A stretch of DNA of 64,000 nucleotides from DUQX01 sp050948825 (GTDB lineage Bacteria; Bacillota; Dethiobacteria; DTU022; UBA8154): the NCBI GenBank assembly GCA_050948825.1, contig JBMNEO010000003.1, forward strand, positions 1 to 64,000. The letters are read 5' to 3'. Of the stretch, positions 24,791-33,638 are shown one piece after another. The notes beneath the pieces are model-generated. The model was not told where the DNA came from. It worked only from the letters and a program-made list of their open reading frames with translations, and did not search any database. The translations under genes and the position numbers were made by a program. Each line of letters opens with the position of its first letter. Position 1 is the first letter of the stretch.

Positions 24791-25252
24791 TTATTGCGGC
24801 TGGTACATGCCGCTGTTTTTCATATAGTTAAATATCCCTTCCCCGTGCTCCTGTTCTTCCTTTTGTATGTGGTTTAAAACCTGGCGCACACTGTTTTGCT
24901 GACATTCAAAGATTGCCGTGTCGTAAGTTCCGGAGACATATTTTTCCGTCATCAGCATATCGTTACAAAGCCCGGCATCATTGGGATTATTGGAACCCTG
25001 AAGATTTTGACCGGGTATTTGTTGTTGCTGTTGCTGCTGTTGTCCTTGCATGGAGGGAGTTTGCCCTTGAAGAATTTGTTCCAGCGTATTGTAATGCTGC
25101 TGTTCCTGCTGCGCATAGCTGTTAAACAATTGCTTTAGCTGGGGTTCTTGAGCCCGTTGCGCATACGATCTGTATTTGTCTATACAAACCTGCTCATGTT
25201 TTTGTTGGTCTTGCAGCAGCATCTTTTCTTTCTGACTTAAATGATTGGCCAT
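24791..25252 (-). CDS. Spore coat protein, CotF-like ferritin fold
   Basis: 153 residues. Residues 1-65 ('LSQKEKMLLQDQQKHEQVCIDKYR', 'QLFNSYAQQEQQHYNTLEQIL') form two long helices; a poly-Gln stretch of eight Q near 70-80 and an Asn/Gly linker follow; residues 90-150 ('LCNDMLMTEKYVSGTYDTA', 'VRQVLNHIQKEEQEHGEGIF') form the Coat_F half. Family knowledge: CotF proteins are spore-coat components, and the helices resemble ferritin-like bundles. Expected to be made late in the mother cell; no sporulation promoter was confirmed. The Gln run is made of mixed CAA/CAG codons. Confidence 0.85.
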   Translation of the reverse strand: MANHLSQKEKMLLQDQQKHEQVCIDKYRSYAQRAQEPQLKQLFNSYAQQEQQHYNTLEQILQGQTPSMQGQQQQQQQQIPGQNLQGSNNPNDAGLCNDMLMTEKYVSGTYDTAIFECQQNSVRQVLNHIQKEEQEHGEGIFNYMKNSGMYQPQ

Positions 25253-25432
25253 CTTCTTTGCAACCTCCTGTATTTTATTGCAGTTTATATCTTTCTACAA
25301 AACAAGCGAAATTATGCAAAATCCGCTAGAAAATAAGGCTATGCATCCCTTGCCTTCCCCAGCAAAACAGAGGATTTCCATTAAGAGAAATTGAACAATG
25401 TAGTCATTCTCATTAATTTCCTTCCCTTTCCA

Positions 25433-25466
25433 CAAAAAAACTAAGCCCCCCGGATCGGCGCTTAGT
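25433..25466 (-). terminator. Terminator of the cdaA-cdaR-glmM operon
   Basis: ACTAAGC pairs with GCTTAGT around a GC-rich loop, followed on the minus strand by seven to eight T; 38 bases past the glmM stop. Confidence 0.85.
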
Positions 25467-25503
25467 ATCAAAAAAATAAAAATACTTCCAAGGAAATGCT
25501 ATA

Positions 25504-26856
25504 TTAGGAGGATATTCCCAGTTCTTTTTCCACAACCGCTGCCAGGCTCCGGGAGATTTCCTGAAGGAGTGTGCTTTTTTCCCCTTCTACCATGATCCGG
25601 ATCAGCGGTTCGGTCCCCGAAGGCCTGACCAAAACCCTTCCCCTGTTCCCCAATTTTTTTTGCGCCAGCTTAATTGACTCTGCAATGCGTTCATTGTTTT
25701 CCCAGCCATCCTTATTTTTTATGCGGCAGTTTACCAGCAACTGGGGCAGGGGGCGAATAATCGATGAAAGGCAAGACAGGGGATCACCCTTCTCGACCAT
25801 GACCTTTAAGAGCTGCAGCGATGTAAAAAGTCCATCACCGGTAGTCATCGACCCGGCAAAGATGATATGCCCGGACTGTTCGCCTCCCAGAACACATCCG
25901 CTGTGGAGCATCTCCTCCAGGACAAAGCGGTCTCCTACCTGCGTGCGAATAACTTCAAAGCCGTGTTCTTCCCCGGCTATATCCAGGCCGCCATTGCTCA
26001 TCACCGTAGCCACGATTTTCCTTCCGGGAAGCATGTCCTTCTCAACCAGGTAGGAGGCGCAGATAGCCATTACAGCATCGCCATCTACCAGTTCTCCCTT
26101 TTCATCCACGGCGATCAGGCGGTCCCCGTCACCGTCAAAAGCCAGGCCCAGGTTGGCCCCGTGTTTACGGACAGCCTTCTGCAGCAAATCCGGGTTTGTT
26201 GAACCACATTTTACATTAATATTCTTCCCGTTCGGGCTGCTATGTAGGGAGATTACATCCGCTCCCAACTCCCTGTAAACACGCGGGGCAATTTTCCAGA
26301 GCGAACCATTGGCACAATCCAGAACAACTTTCAGCCCCTTTAAGCCGGGAGCTTCTTTTTTTAAGAAAGTCAGGTAGTGCTGCAAAGCTTTCCCGGACCT
26401 GACCGCCCTGCCGACTCCCTCACCCCCCGGACGGGGAAGATCGTCCGCATTCCCATAAAAAAGCTCTTCCGCCTTTGCTTCCAGTTCTAAACTCAGCTTA
26501 TAACCATTTGCATCAAAAAATTTTATACCGTTATCCCCGGCCGGATTGTGAGAAGCAGAGATCATAACCCCTCCGGCAGCTTTTAAAGCAACAGTTAAAT
26601 AAGCTACCGCCGGCGTTGATACAACCCCCAAAAGGCGGGCCTGCATACCTGCGGAGGTAATGCCGGCCACCAGAGCCCCTTCCAACATGGTTCCGGAAAT
26701 CCTGGTATCCCTGCCTAACCAAAAAAAGGGCTGCCCCGTACAGCTCCGGCTTCCCAGCAAGGAAGCAACGATACGTCCCATTCTAAATGCCAGCTCCGGA
26801 GTCAGCTCCGAGTTGGCCACTCCCCGGATCCCATCTGTCCCGAACAATTTTTTCAT
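25504..26856 (-). CDS. glmM: Phosphoglucosamine mutase GlmM
   Basis: 450 residues, standard length. 'KLFGTDGIRGVAN' at the start, the phosphoserine loop 'GVMISASHNPAGDNGIKFF' near 96-114, the metal loop 'DGDGDR' near 240-245, the sugar-binding 'GGEQSGH' near 325 and the phosphate site 'RPSGTEPLIR' near 410 are all present. Family knowledge: turns glucosamine-6-phosphate into glucosamine-1-phosphate for UDP-GlcNAc. Third gene of cdaA-cdaR-glmM, the arrangement in which GlmM binds and restrains the diadenylate cyclase. Confidence 0.97.
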   Translation of the reverse strand: MKKLFGTDGIRGVANSELTPELAFRMGRIVASLLGSRSCTGQPFFWLGRDTRISGTMLEGALVAGITSAGMQARLLGVVSTPAVAYLTVALKAAGGVMISASHNPAGDNGIKFFDANGYKLSLELEAKAEELFYGNADDLPRPGGEGVGRAVRSGKALQHYLTFLKKEAPGLKGLKVVLDCANGSLWKIAPRVYRELGADVISLHSSPNGKNINVKCGSTNPDLLQKAVRKHGANLGLAFDGDGDRLIAVDEKGELVDGDAVMAICASYLVEKDMLPGRKIVATVMSNGGLDIAGEEHGFEVIRTQVGDRFVLEEMLHSGCVLGGEQSGHIIFAGSMTTGDGLFTSLQLLKVMVEKGDPLSCLSSIIRPLPQLLVNCRIKNKDGWENNERIAESIKLAQKKLGNRGRVLVRPSGTEPLIRIMVEGEKSTLLQEISRSLAAVVEKELGISS

Positions 26857-26883
26857 CTGCCCACCCTAATCCTCTTTTTAATA

Positions 26884-27804
26884 TCAATCAACCGGAAAAA
26901 TTCTAACCGTTATAGTTTTGTGCTGAACCGCCCTTACCCCTTCAGGGAATATCAGGGGGATCTCTATCGTGGAGGGAAGTTCTAAATCATCCAGAATAAT
27001 CTCCTCCGTCTGCAAAGAGTCAATCTCCTCTAAAAGAAATTCCGGTCCTTCTACGGTTACTATGGAAGGCTCAAAAGAGACAACCTCTACTTTATCCTCC
27101 ACGTTATCCACGAAAATAACCTCTACAGGAACATCCTTTTGAGGCAGGCTAAAGCTGATCGTAACCTCAACTTCTTCAGGAGCTACTGCTACCCCCTGGA
27201 CGGGTTTTTGCTTGTCATCCACCGGTATAAGCTTGATACTGTCATTAATAGTGCCTTCGGCACCGCTCACATCGATTGAAAAGACAACGCTATGGGTAGA
27301 ATCAATCTTATCGCGAGTTCCTCTGACGAATACTTCCTCGGGAGAAAAGTAGACTTCATTAACGATTTTTCCTCCTGCAGGCTCCCCCTCCAGGCTGCCT
27401 TCCACATTCATCTGCTTCGTGATCAAATTTTCCAGGATTATCGTTGCCCGCGCCGGCTCAATGCTGACAACGCTCAAACCCCGGGGCGCTTCAGCATTAA
27501 TACGGACTTCATGCCGGCCTTCCTTTTTCCCGCCCAGATCAACATATGCCTCCAGGTGCGCGGGGGTTAAACCGTCAAAAGCCTGGGGGACTCCCTGCAG
27601 CGACAGGGTAATGCTATGATCCATGTTTATGATTACCAGATCCTCTCCCAGGTTACGATATGAAAGGGGGATATTGCCAAAAGAGCGGCGGGCTTCAAGG
27701 CCAAGAGCTTCCTGGCTATCCCCGGACACAAAAAACCAGAGAATCAGGGCGAGGAAAAAGGAGATAATCTTAGCAAAGTTTCGACTCTCGATTATTTTAC
27801 TCAT
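26884..27804 (-). CDS. cdaR: CdaA regulatory protein CdaR (YbbR repeats)
   Basis: 306 residues from ATG 27804, which overlaps the cdaA stop (ATGAGTAA); a second ATG nine bases upstream has no site. One N-terminal membrane helix ('IISFFLALILWFFVSG') then an extracytoplasmic region of about three to four YbbR repeats, each ending in a beta-rich 'VEG'/'VRG' unit. Family knowledge: anchored outside the membrane, it tunes CdaA activity through the membrane part. Coupled to cdaA and 27 bases before glmM. Confidence 0.92.
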   Translation of the reverse strand: MSKIIESRNFAKIISFFLALILWFFVSGDSQEALGLEARRSFGNIPLSYRNLGEDLVIINMDHSITLSLQGVPQAFDGLTPAHLEAYVDLGGKKEGRHEVRINAEAPRGLSVVSIEPARATIILENLITKQMNVEGSLEGEPAGGKIVNEVYFSPEEVFVRGTRDKIDSTHSVVFSIDVSGAEGTINDSIKLIPVDDKQKPVQGVAVAPEEVEVTISFSLPQKDVPVEVIFVDNVEDKVEVVSFEPSIVTVEGPEFLLEEIDSLQTEEIILDDLELPSTIEIPLIFPEGVRAVQHKTITVRIFPVD

Positions 27805-28648
27805 CGTTCCCATCGTCTATATTAAACCTCCAGGGCAAAATAGAAGAAAGGCTTCTCTTTTTCTTCGTTACCGAAAAAAAGTTCATCAATGTACTGCGCA
27901 GGGTCTTCTCATCGAGATAACGCGTTAATTTGCCATTATTGGCAAGCGAGATAACACCCGTTTCTTCGGAGATAATAATGACTACTGCATCAGAGACCTC
28001 GGTAATTCCAAGTCCCGCACGATGCCTGGTTCCCAGCTCTTTGCTGAGATTAGGATTCTCTGTAAAAGGAAGAAAGCAACCTGCAGCAGCGATGTTCCGG
28101 CCCCTGATAATCACAGCGCCGTCATGCAACGGACTGCGGGGGATAAAAATATTGATCAATAGCTCCGCCGTCGTAACCCCATCGATGAGTATGCCTGTTT
28201 CAATTATGTCATTCAAACCGGTTTCCCGTTCCAGAACAATGAGGGCACCGATTTTTTTCTTAACCATAACAGGTATGGCTTTGAGGAGTTCTTCAAGCAC
28301 TTCCAAGAAATCCTCATCCTCCCGTTCGTAAAGGGATCTCTGAAAAATTTTACCCCTGCCAAGCTGTTCCAGGGCCTTTCTTAGCTCCGGCTGAAAGATA
28401 ATAGGAATTGCAACAAGGCTTATCGTCATTAATCCCTGCAGCAACCAGTTTACAGTCCTCAAGCCAAGCAAATTGCTGATCAAAAGGGAAACCAGAAGAA
28501 CAATCAGGCCTTTAACCAGCTGTTCTGCCCGGGTACCCTTGATAAGGAGAATTATGCGGTAAAAAATGTACGTTATTATGGCAATATCTAATACATCACG
28601 CCATTCCGGGCGGAACAAAATAATTCCGGTTAAAATTTTTTCCCACAT
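27797..28648 (-). CDS. cdaA: Diadenylate cyclase CdaA (DisA_N/DAC domain)
   Basis: 283 residues. Three membrane helices within residues 12-85, then the DAC domain: 'PLHDGAVIIRG' (DGA motif) near 182-192 and 'TRHRAGLGITE' (RHR motif) near 218-228, both needed for joining two ATP into c-di-AMP. Family knowledge: the housekeeping c-di-AMP source controlling potassium uptake and wall homeostasis. First gene of cdaA-cdaR-glmM. GGAAG precedes the ATG. Confidence 0.96.
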   Translation of the reverse strand: MWEKILTGIILFRPEWRDVLDIAIITYIFYRIILLIKGTRAEQLVKGLIVLLVSLLISNLLGLRTVNWLLQGLMTISLVAIPIIFQPELRKALEQLGRGKIFQRSLYEREDEDFLEVLEELLKAIPVMVKKKIGALIVLERETGLNDIIETGILIDGVTTAELLINIFIPRSPLHDGAVIIRGRNIAAAGCFLPFTENPNLSKELGTRHRAGLGITEVSDAVVIIISEETGVISLANNGKLTRYLDEKTLRSTLMNFFSVTKKKRSLSSILPWRFNIDDGNDE

Positions 28649-28953
28649 ATATAGCTTCCAACTCCCTGCCCAGCCGATTTATTTTTTAATTCTGCCTCCA
28701 GTATGCTAAATCCTTTTTGGAGGTGCTGTTTTTTCAGTTTTATTAACTGGCAAATAATTCTCTTGCAATCCGCCGGCTTATCTGAACCTTTCCGGCGGCC
28801 TGCCGCCGAGTAAAAATTACGCGTAGCATATTTCCTTAAAATGTAGAAAAACCGCCTGACTTGCAGAAACTGCAGGCGGAAGGTTAAAATCCTGCGTGCA
28901 ATTACCTTTTCGAATGCTGAACTCCCCGCTTATTTGCTGCAAAGGTAGTTTCT
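28649..28953. other. Intergenic region between amrS and cdaA
   Basis: 305 bases. Holds the amrS terminator (28847-28879) and a CGGCGG/CCGCCG hairpin at 28793-28808 with no T run. The cdaA promoter must lie here but no clear hexamers were found. Confidence 0.5.
28847..28879 (-). terminator. Terminator of the AmmeMemoRadiSam operon
   Basis: CCGCCTG pairs with CAGGCGG around a 14-base loop, followed on the minus strand by five T; 75 bases past the amrS stop. Confidence 0.75.
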
Positions 28954-29982
28954 TTAACCGGAACAAGGCTCCCCTCCATAAATATGCCCTGTAAGCCTGA
29001 TAGTATGACCACATTTTTTACAACTCTTATCCTTCAAGCCCAAATTTTTCAGGCGGTAACCATTCCGGCAGATAAGCAACTCACCGCAATCCGGACAATA
29101 AGTAGAGCTTCGCTCATCACCGGCAACGTTGCCAAGGTAGACGTAGGAAAGCTTCTCGTAAGCCCTCTCCCAGGCAGCATACATGGTCTCCAGGGAGGTA
29201 GGAGGCAGATCCATGCGGTAACTGGGAAAATAACGGCTAAAGTGTACAGGAATATCTTTATCAAGTCCAGCCACCCAGTCAATAAAATTCCCTATTTCCT
29301 CAGGGCTGTCGTTAAGGGATGTTACTATCAGGTAGGTCAGTTCAACATGACATTTAAATAGAGACTGCTCCACGGTTTTAAGGACCTGTTTAATGCCCTT
29401 TCCCCGGCAGTGACGCCGGTAAAAACTATCCTTAAAAGCCTTAACATCAATATTCATCGCATGAATAAAAGGCAACAGCTCCTTCAAGGGCTCCTCATTG
29501 ATAAAACCGTTGGTAACCAGAACATTTTTATAGCCCTTTTCGGCGATTATCTCTGACGTATCGCGGACAAACTCAAACCAGACAGTCGGCTCGTTATACG
29601 TATAAGCAATACCCAGCTGCTCCCTGGACGGCCTTTCTTCGAGAATGCCGAGGAGGGCCTCAGCAGAAATTTTCTCCCGGTTATTCAGCGCCTCGCCCCT
29701 GGCCAGAGTCCAGTTCTGGCAGAAAGAGCAGTTCAGGTTGCAGCCTGTAGAACCCAGGGACAAAATACTATACCCGGGGAAAAAATGATAAAGGGGCTTT
29801 TTTTCAACGGGATCAATAGCAAGAGCAGCGCAAAGGCCGTAGCTCATCGTTACCATCCTGCCGCCGGCAACCTTGCGGACACCGCAGATCCCTTCCTGCC
29901 CCTCCCTCAGGTGGCATTCCTGAGGGCATAGCCTGCAAACAAAGTTATCTTTTTCTCTGTTATAAAAACGCGCTTCTTGCAT
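28954..29982 (-). CDS. amrS: AmmeMemoRadiSam system radical SAM enzyme AmrS
   Basis: 342 residues. An N-terminal four-cysteine stretch ('VCRLCPQECHLREGQEGICGVR') precedes the radical SAM motif 'GCNLNCSFCQNW' near residues 79-90 (CxxxCxxC). A C-terminal zinc-ribbon-like part has 'YCPDCGELLICRNG' and 'CKKCGH'. PflA-like barrel. Family knowledge: always linked to AMMECR1 and Memo/LigB-like proteins, reaction not known to me. Last gene of the three-gene operon, 25 bases after the AMMECR1 gene; AAGGGAAG precedes the ATG. Confidence 0.93.
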   Translation of the reverse strand: MQEARFYNREKDNFVCRLCPQECHLREGQEGICGVRKVAGGRMVTMSYGLCAALAIDPVEKKPLYHFFPGYSILSLGSTGCNLNCSFCQNWTLARGEALNNREKISAEALLGILEERPSREQLGIAYTYNEPTVWFEFVRDTSEIIAEKGYKNVLVTNGFINEEPLKELLPFIHAMNIDVKAFKDSFYRRHCRGKGIKQVLKTVEQSLFKCHVELTYLIVTSLNDSPEEIGNFIDWVAGLDKDIPVHFSRYFPSYRMDLPPTSLETMYAAWERAYEKLSYVYLGNVAGDERSSTYCPDCGELLICRNGYRLKNLGLKDKSCKKCGHTIRLTGHIYGGEPCSG

Positions 29983-30007
29983 ATTACTTCCCTTCTGCAG
30001 TAACCTC

Positions 30008-30526
30008 TCAGTAATAGCGTATTACTTCAAAACGGTAAATCTCTACCGGCTCATCCGGAAAGATACCCGCTTTTTGTTTTGCAATAGATAATTGCTCTTC
30101 CACAGTTGCAACCCCTTCCAGGTCCGGCAACAACAGGCCCGTTCTCCCGCCGCGGCGCACAATTACACCAAAACGTTTAGGGTCAAGCTCGTTAATATCT
30201 GCTACCTTTTCGGGTTCGGAGAGAACATCTACAGAGTAGGTTAGCTCCGGGAGCTCATCCTCGGAAACAGGCGGGAATCTCGGATCTCTTAAGCCGGCGC
30301 TGACTGCATTGGCAGCGATCTCCCCTGCCAGCGTCTCCTTCGTTGGGCTTATCGTTCCAATACAACCCCTGAGCTCACCCCTTTTCTTGATGGATACAAA
30401 AGCAGCCCCCGGCTTTTGAAGATCCGGGGAGAGACCCGGAGGAACAGAAGAAAGGCGCTTTCCCCGAACGCGGCTCTCCAGCGCTGCGCGGGCAATCTCC
30501 GTATAAATACTTCCTTTTTGGGGCAT
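30008..30526 (-). CDS. amrA: AmmeMemoRadiSam system protein A (AMMECR1 domain)
   Basis: 172 residues. 'GAAFVSIKKRGELRGCIGTI' near 36-55 is the AMMECR1 signature (the LRGCIG core), followed by 'RDPRFPPVSEDELPELTYSVDVLS'. Soluble. The ATG overlaps the stop of the upstream dioxygenase-like gene (TAATG). In many Clostridia the two are one polypeptide of about 460 residues (recollection); here they are separate but coupled. Homologous to a human protein whose function is also unsettled. Confidence 0.93.
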   Translation of the reverse strand: MPQKGSIYTEIARAALESRVRGKRLSSVPPGLSPDLQKPGAAFVSIKKRGELRGCIGTISPTKETLAGEIAANAVSAGLRDPRFPPVSEDELPELTYSVDVLSEPEKVADINELDPKRFGVIVRRGGRTGLLLPDLEGVATVEEQLSIAKQKAGIFPDEPVEIYRFEVIRYY

Positions 30527-31362
30527 TAAGTATCTTCCTCCTTCACGGGTGTTAACAAAGCCACTAAATAACCGACGCCAAACGGGCCTTCATAGGATAA
30601 AACCTCCGGTTTAATCTTGCTTCCGGAGAGAATGCCCAGCATAATAAGAATGGAACGCAGGCCGCACTCTCCCGCAACCGAGACCAGATTTTTATCCATT
30701 CCCAGCAGATTTTCCACATTGTAGTTCTTAACATTCTCCACTATTTGCCGGTCATATTCCCCCCCAAGAGAATTGTAACCCGCAGGAGCATCCCTGGTCA
30801 GCCGGTGGGACAGATCTCCGCTGGCAATCACCGCAACCCTGCGTCCGGAAATCTCCACCGCCTTTTTTATCGCCTCCCCAAAACGAAAAAGGTCATTAAA
30901 AGGGAGCATGGCAAAGGTAATGGCGGCACAGCGGGCCGCATAACCCGCTTCTTCCAGGTAGTAAAGGGGCACCATAATGCCGTGATCCAGGGAAGTAATA
31001 TCTTCCAGCACCCTGCTATTATTTCTTCTTAGCAAATTAACGCTTATATTTATTTTACGGCTCTCTTCGGCAATGGCGTTGACAAGTGGGAGATCATTTT
31101 GAACTCTGAAGCTGACACCGGGAACCCCAAAATCCCTGAAATCCCCCTGCAGTTCCTCACCGGCCAGGATAGCTGGAGCATCCCTGAAAACGGGGCCATG
31201 TGGTGTAATAAAGATCACAGTTTCAGGAAAAAGGGCAGTAACTTGATTGCTTAGCTTTTCTAAAGCATCCGCTGTATTGCGTACCCTGTCTATCTCCCGG
31301 CCGCCAATCTCCGGGATAATGAGTGGCGGGTGAGGGCTAATACCCGCAATTAATACGCTCAA
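30526..31362 (-). CDS. LigB/Memo-like class III extradiol dioxygenase-fold protein of the AmmeMemoRadiSam set
   Basis: 278 residues from TTG 31362 (AGGGG eight bases upstream; GTG 31371 overlaps the site). 'GISPHPPLIIPEIGG' near the start, 'ITPHGPVF' near 55, 'DHGIMVPLYYLEEAG' near 125 and 'VIASGDLSHRLTRDAPAGYN' near 175-194 match the metal-site region of LigB-type dioxygenases and their Memo relatives. First gene of the operon, fused in translation to the AMMECR1 gene by a one-base overlap. Substrate unknown; the amrS partner suggests it handles a product of radical chemistry (inference). Confidence 0.85.
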   Translation of the reverse strand: MSVLIAGISPHPPLIIPEIGGREIDRVRNTADALEKLSNQVTALFPETVIFITPHGPVFRDAPAILAGEELQGDFRDFGVPGVSFRVQNDLPLVNAIAEESRKINISVNLLRRNNSRVLEDITSLDHGIMVPLYYLEEAGYAARCAAITFAMLPFNDLFRFGEAIKKAVEISGRRVAVIASGDLSHRLTRDAPAGYNSLGGEYDRQIVENVKNYNVENLLGMDKNLVSVAGECGLRSILIMLGILSGSKIKPEVLSYEGPFGVGYLVALLTPVKEEDT

Positions 31363-31441
31363 TGATAACACCCCTAAAAGCTAATTAAGTGAATTGCTAC
31401 GTAATATATTCTTCAAGGAAACAAGGAAATCCTACTCTTTC

Positions 31442-32020
31442 CTAAAGGGAGATTATTTCCGCGCGCAGTTTCCCGCTTTCAATGCTGAGCAAAGCGCAGG
31501 AAGGCGGACTTCCCCGGCGGGGATCCCCAACCGAACCGGGATTCAAGAGAAGAACATCCCCGCGTAGCTCGAGAAAAGGAACATGACTGTGCCCAAAAAC
31601 CAGCCCATGAATCCGGTGGCCATTAAATTTCTGCAGCACCAGGTCAGCTACACCCCGAGGAATTCCCGATCCATGGATCAAGCCCAGCGATATTTCCCCC
31701 AGATGGACAATCTTCTCAACACCCAGCTTCATTTTCAAATAAAGCGGATCCATATTTCCCGCTACAGCCTCAACCGGGGCAAGGACCCTGAGTTCATCCA
31801 GGACACTTTCCTCTTCGATATCACCGGCATGCAGTATCAGGTCGACACCGCCCAGCAGACCGATAAGTCGAGACGGTAAAAAAGAAGCACGGGCAGGAAT
31901 ATGCGTATCGGAAACCACACCGATTAACCCATTTTTTAATGCATATCTAACCTCCTGCATAAGCCCCTCCCTGTTTACTAAAATGCTGCTCTTTTTTGCT
32001 ATTATTCTTTCCTTGTACAT
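31442..32020 (-). CDS. YfcE/MJ0936-type metallophosphoesterase
   Basis: 192 residues from ATG 32020 (GGAAGGA upstream), or 172 from ATG 31960, which has an equally strong GGGAGGGG and begins nearer the domain; the first 20 residues are not part of the fold. Metal ligands seen: 'GVVSDTHIPA', 'LILHAGDIEEE', 'AVAGNMDP', 'LIHGSG', 'GLVFGHSHVPF'. Family knowledge: small phosphodiesterases active on cyclic and model substrates with Mn or Ni; true substrate unknown. Stand-alone; 80 bases downstream starts the AmmeMemoRadiSam operon. Confidence 0.88.
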   Translation of the reverse strand: MYKERIIAKKSSILVNREGLMQEVRYALKNGLIGVVSDTHIPARASFLPSRLIGLLGGVDLILHAGDIEEESVLDELRVLAPVEAVAGNMDPLYLKMKLGVEKIVHLGEISLGLIHGSGIPRGVADLVLQKFNGHRIHGLVFGHSHVPFLELRGDVLLLNPGSVGDPRRGSPPSCALLSIESGKLRAEIISL

Positions 32021-32170
32021 CTAATTCCTTCCATCTTTTTTATGCCGCTATATATTAATAAGGAAAATCCGTGTATCCCTATCCCGTATAAAATCTAAAA
32101 AAATAGATAAATTAAAAAGAGTAAGTTTGTACAATTAAAAGAATAATATGATAAACAAGGAGGCAACCCG

Positions 32171-32653
32171 ATGAGAGAAGATGAACGTCTGCCGCAAAAT
32201 ATAAACCGCAAGTCTGCAGGAGAGATATCTCCTTACGGATTGTGGAGCCAACTGGAAAGAATGCATCGCGAAATGAACAGGCTTTTTGAAGAAACAATTA
32301 TGCCTTTCAAGGATGAGAGTATTTTCCCTTCCTTCAGGCACAGCGTTGAAGAAGAAGGGGCCAACATTATCGTATCTATGGAGATGCCGGAAATCGAAGC
32401 AAAGAATGTGGAAATAGACGCAGCCGAAAACTATATTACCATCAAAGCCCAGCACAAAGAAGAGCGCACAGGTGACGAATTCAAACAAAGGCGTTTCGGG
32501 CGCTTTCAAAGTACCATCCCCCTGCCCAAAAAAGTGCTGCCTGAAGCTGCCGAAGCCAACTATGAAAACGGTATTCTCCAAATAAGGCTTCCCAAAAAGG
32601 AAGAAAAAAGAGAAGATACCTTCAGGATCAACGTCAAAAGACCTCCACATTAA
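32171..32653 (+). CDS. Hsp20/alpha-crystallin small heat shock protein
   Basis: 160 residues. N-terminal arm with 'WSQLERMHREMNRLFEE', then the alpha-crystallin domain (about 58-150) with 'IIVSMEMPEIEAKNVEIDAAENYITIKA' and the closing 'YENGILQIRLPKKE' (the A-x-x-x-n-GVL region and IXI-like tail). Family knowledge: ATP-independent holdase forming large oligomers in the cytoplasm. AAGGAGG precedes the ATG. I looked for a CIRCE element upstream and did not find one, so HrcA control is not supported. Confidence 0.93.
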   Translation: MREDERLPQNINRKSAGEISPYGLWSQLERMHREMNRLFEETIMPFKDESIFPSFRHSVEEEGANIIVSMEMPEIEAKNVEIDAAENYITIKAQHKEERTGDEFKQRRFGRFQSTIPLPKKVLPEAAEANYENGILQIRLPKKEEKREDTFRINVKRPPH

Positions 32654-32722
32654 AAAACTAGCACTACACTGAAATAAGCGCTGGCAGGAGCCTGCTTTTT
32701 GGGGTTCTGGTCCGGAAAAAGC

Positions 32723-32771
32723 ATAAACCTCCCGGAGTATATCAAATCATGATATACTCCGGGAGGTTTAT
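32723..32771. terminator. Perfect 22-bp palindrome between hsp20 and MBL genes
   Basis: ATAAACCTCCCGGAGTATAT plus CA pairs without mismatch with its reverse complement across a five-base loop, followed on the plus strand by AATATTTTT. Sits between convergent genes, so it can stop transcription from both sides. It is longer than terminators usually are. Confidence 0.65.
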
Positions 32772-32841
32772 AATATTTTTCTCATACTTCAAAGAGAGGG
32801 TTTCAGGCGGCCCTGTCGAAATAACTTTATGGGGAAAGAGC

Positions 32842-33528
32842 TTAAAAGAACATCCGCGTAATCATCTTGTAGTTGTTATCAATAGCTGCCCGGCCTTTGA
32901 TTAATTGCATATGTCCAGGCAGCAGCCATTCCACATCCTCAATACCGGAAAGTTTGCGGATACTATTGCCCAGGGCTTCAATGCTGCCATCAGGAAAATC
33001 CGTCCTGCCGATGCTTCCGCTGAAAACAGCGTCTCCGGTAATCAGAGCCTTTTCCCCGGGGAAATAAAAGCTTAAGGAACCTGGAGAATGTCCGGGAGTA
33101 TGTATAACCTGAATTATCTCCTTTGCCTCCGGCCCGAGTTCCAGCTCCCCTTCCTGCAGGAAAATATCAATCTCGGGCAGGGCAGTCTTTTGCCCTGTCA
33201 GCCGGTCAAAAAAGCGGGCAAGTTGCACCATGTGTTTCTCTTCGTCCTTATGCATGGCGACATTTATTTGCCTTTTTTCCTTTATCGCTGTTGCAGCCTC
33301 ACAATGATCGCCATGGCCGTGGGTACATAGGATCAGATCAAACATATCGATGTTAAAACCATCTTGCTGAAGCGCCTTCAGGAGATTATCCAGGCAATTT
33401 TCCCTCAATTCGTTTCGTATATGCCCGGGATCTATAAGAATTACCTTTTCCCCGTCGTAAACATAAGTATTGCAATTGTTGCCTCTCCCCCGCCAGGGAT
33501 AGCAATAGATTTTTTCTGTCAGTTGCAT
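32842..33528 (-). CDS. MBL-fold metallo-hydrolase (glyoxalase II/YcbL-like)
   Basis: 228 residues. Metal motif 'CTHGHGDHCEAA' near 68-79, 'HTPGHSPGSLSFY' near 140, 'ITGDAVFSGSIGRTDFPDGS' near 160-180 and 'LLPGHM' near 205 form the full binuclear site of the glyoxalase II branch. Soluble, full length. AAAGGAGG precedes the ATG. Family knowledge: thioester or related hydrolysis; the substrate cannot be told. Confidence 0.9.
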   Translation of the reverse strand: MQLTEKIYCYPWRGRGNNCNTYVYDGEKVILIDPGHIRNELRENCLDNLLKALQQDGFNIDMFDLILCTHGHGDHCEAATAIKEKRQINVAMHKDEEKHMVQLARFFDRLTGQKTALPEIDIFLQEGELELGPEAKEIIQVIHTPGHSPGSLSFYFPGEKALITGDAVFSGSIGRTDFPDGSIEALGNSIRKLSGIEDVEWLLPGHMQLIKGRAAIDNNYKMITRMFF

Positions 33529-33638
33529 AAAAAAGTCCTCCTTTTTAGCTATAAGCTTTATTTTTAGCTTTTAGCAAGATTAAATTGCACCCGCGTTACT
33601 TATTATAACATAAAATATATTTAAAGGAGATGAGATTA

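Noticed and set aside
25020..25060. Gln-codon repeat in the CotF-like gene as an unstable microsatellite
   Set aside because: CAA and CAG are mixed and the array is short, so it reads as an ordinary poly-Gln linker.
28817..29014. 65-codon frame at the end of amrS
   Set aside because: Overlaps the amrS C-terminus and its terminator hairpin; no site before the start.
32021..32170. CIRCE operator before hsp20
   Set aside because: No TTAGCACTC-N9-GAGTGCTAA or near match.
32135..32650. 171-codon frame opposite the hsp20 gene
   Set aside because: Phe/His-rich antisense product of a clear Hsp20 gene, no ribosome binding site.
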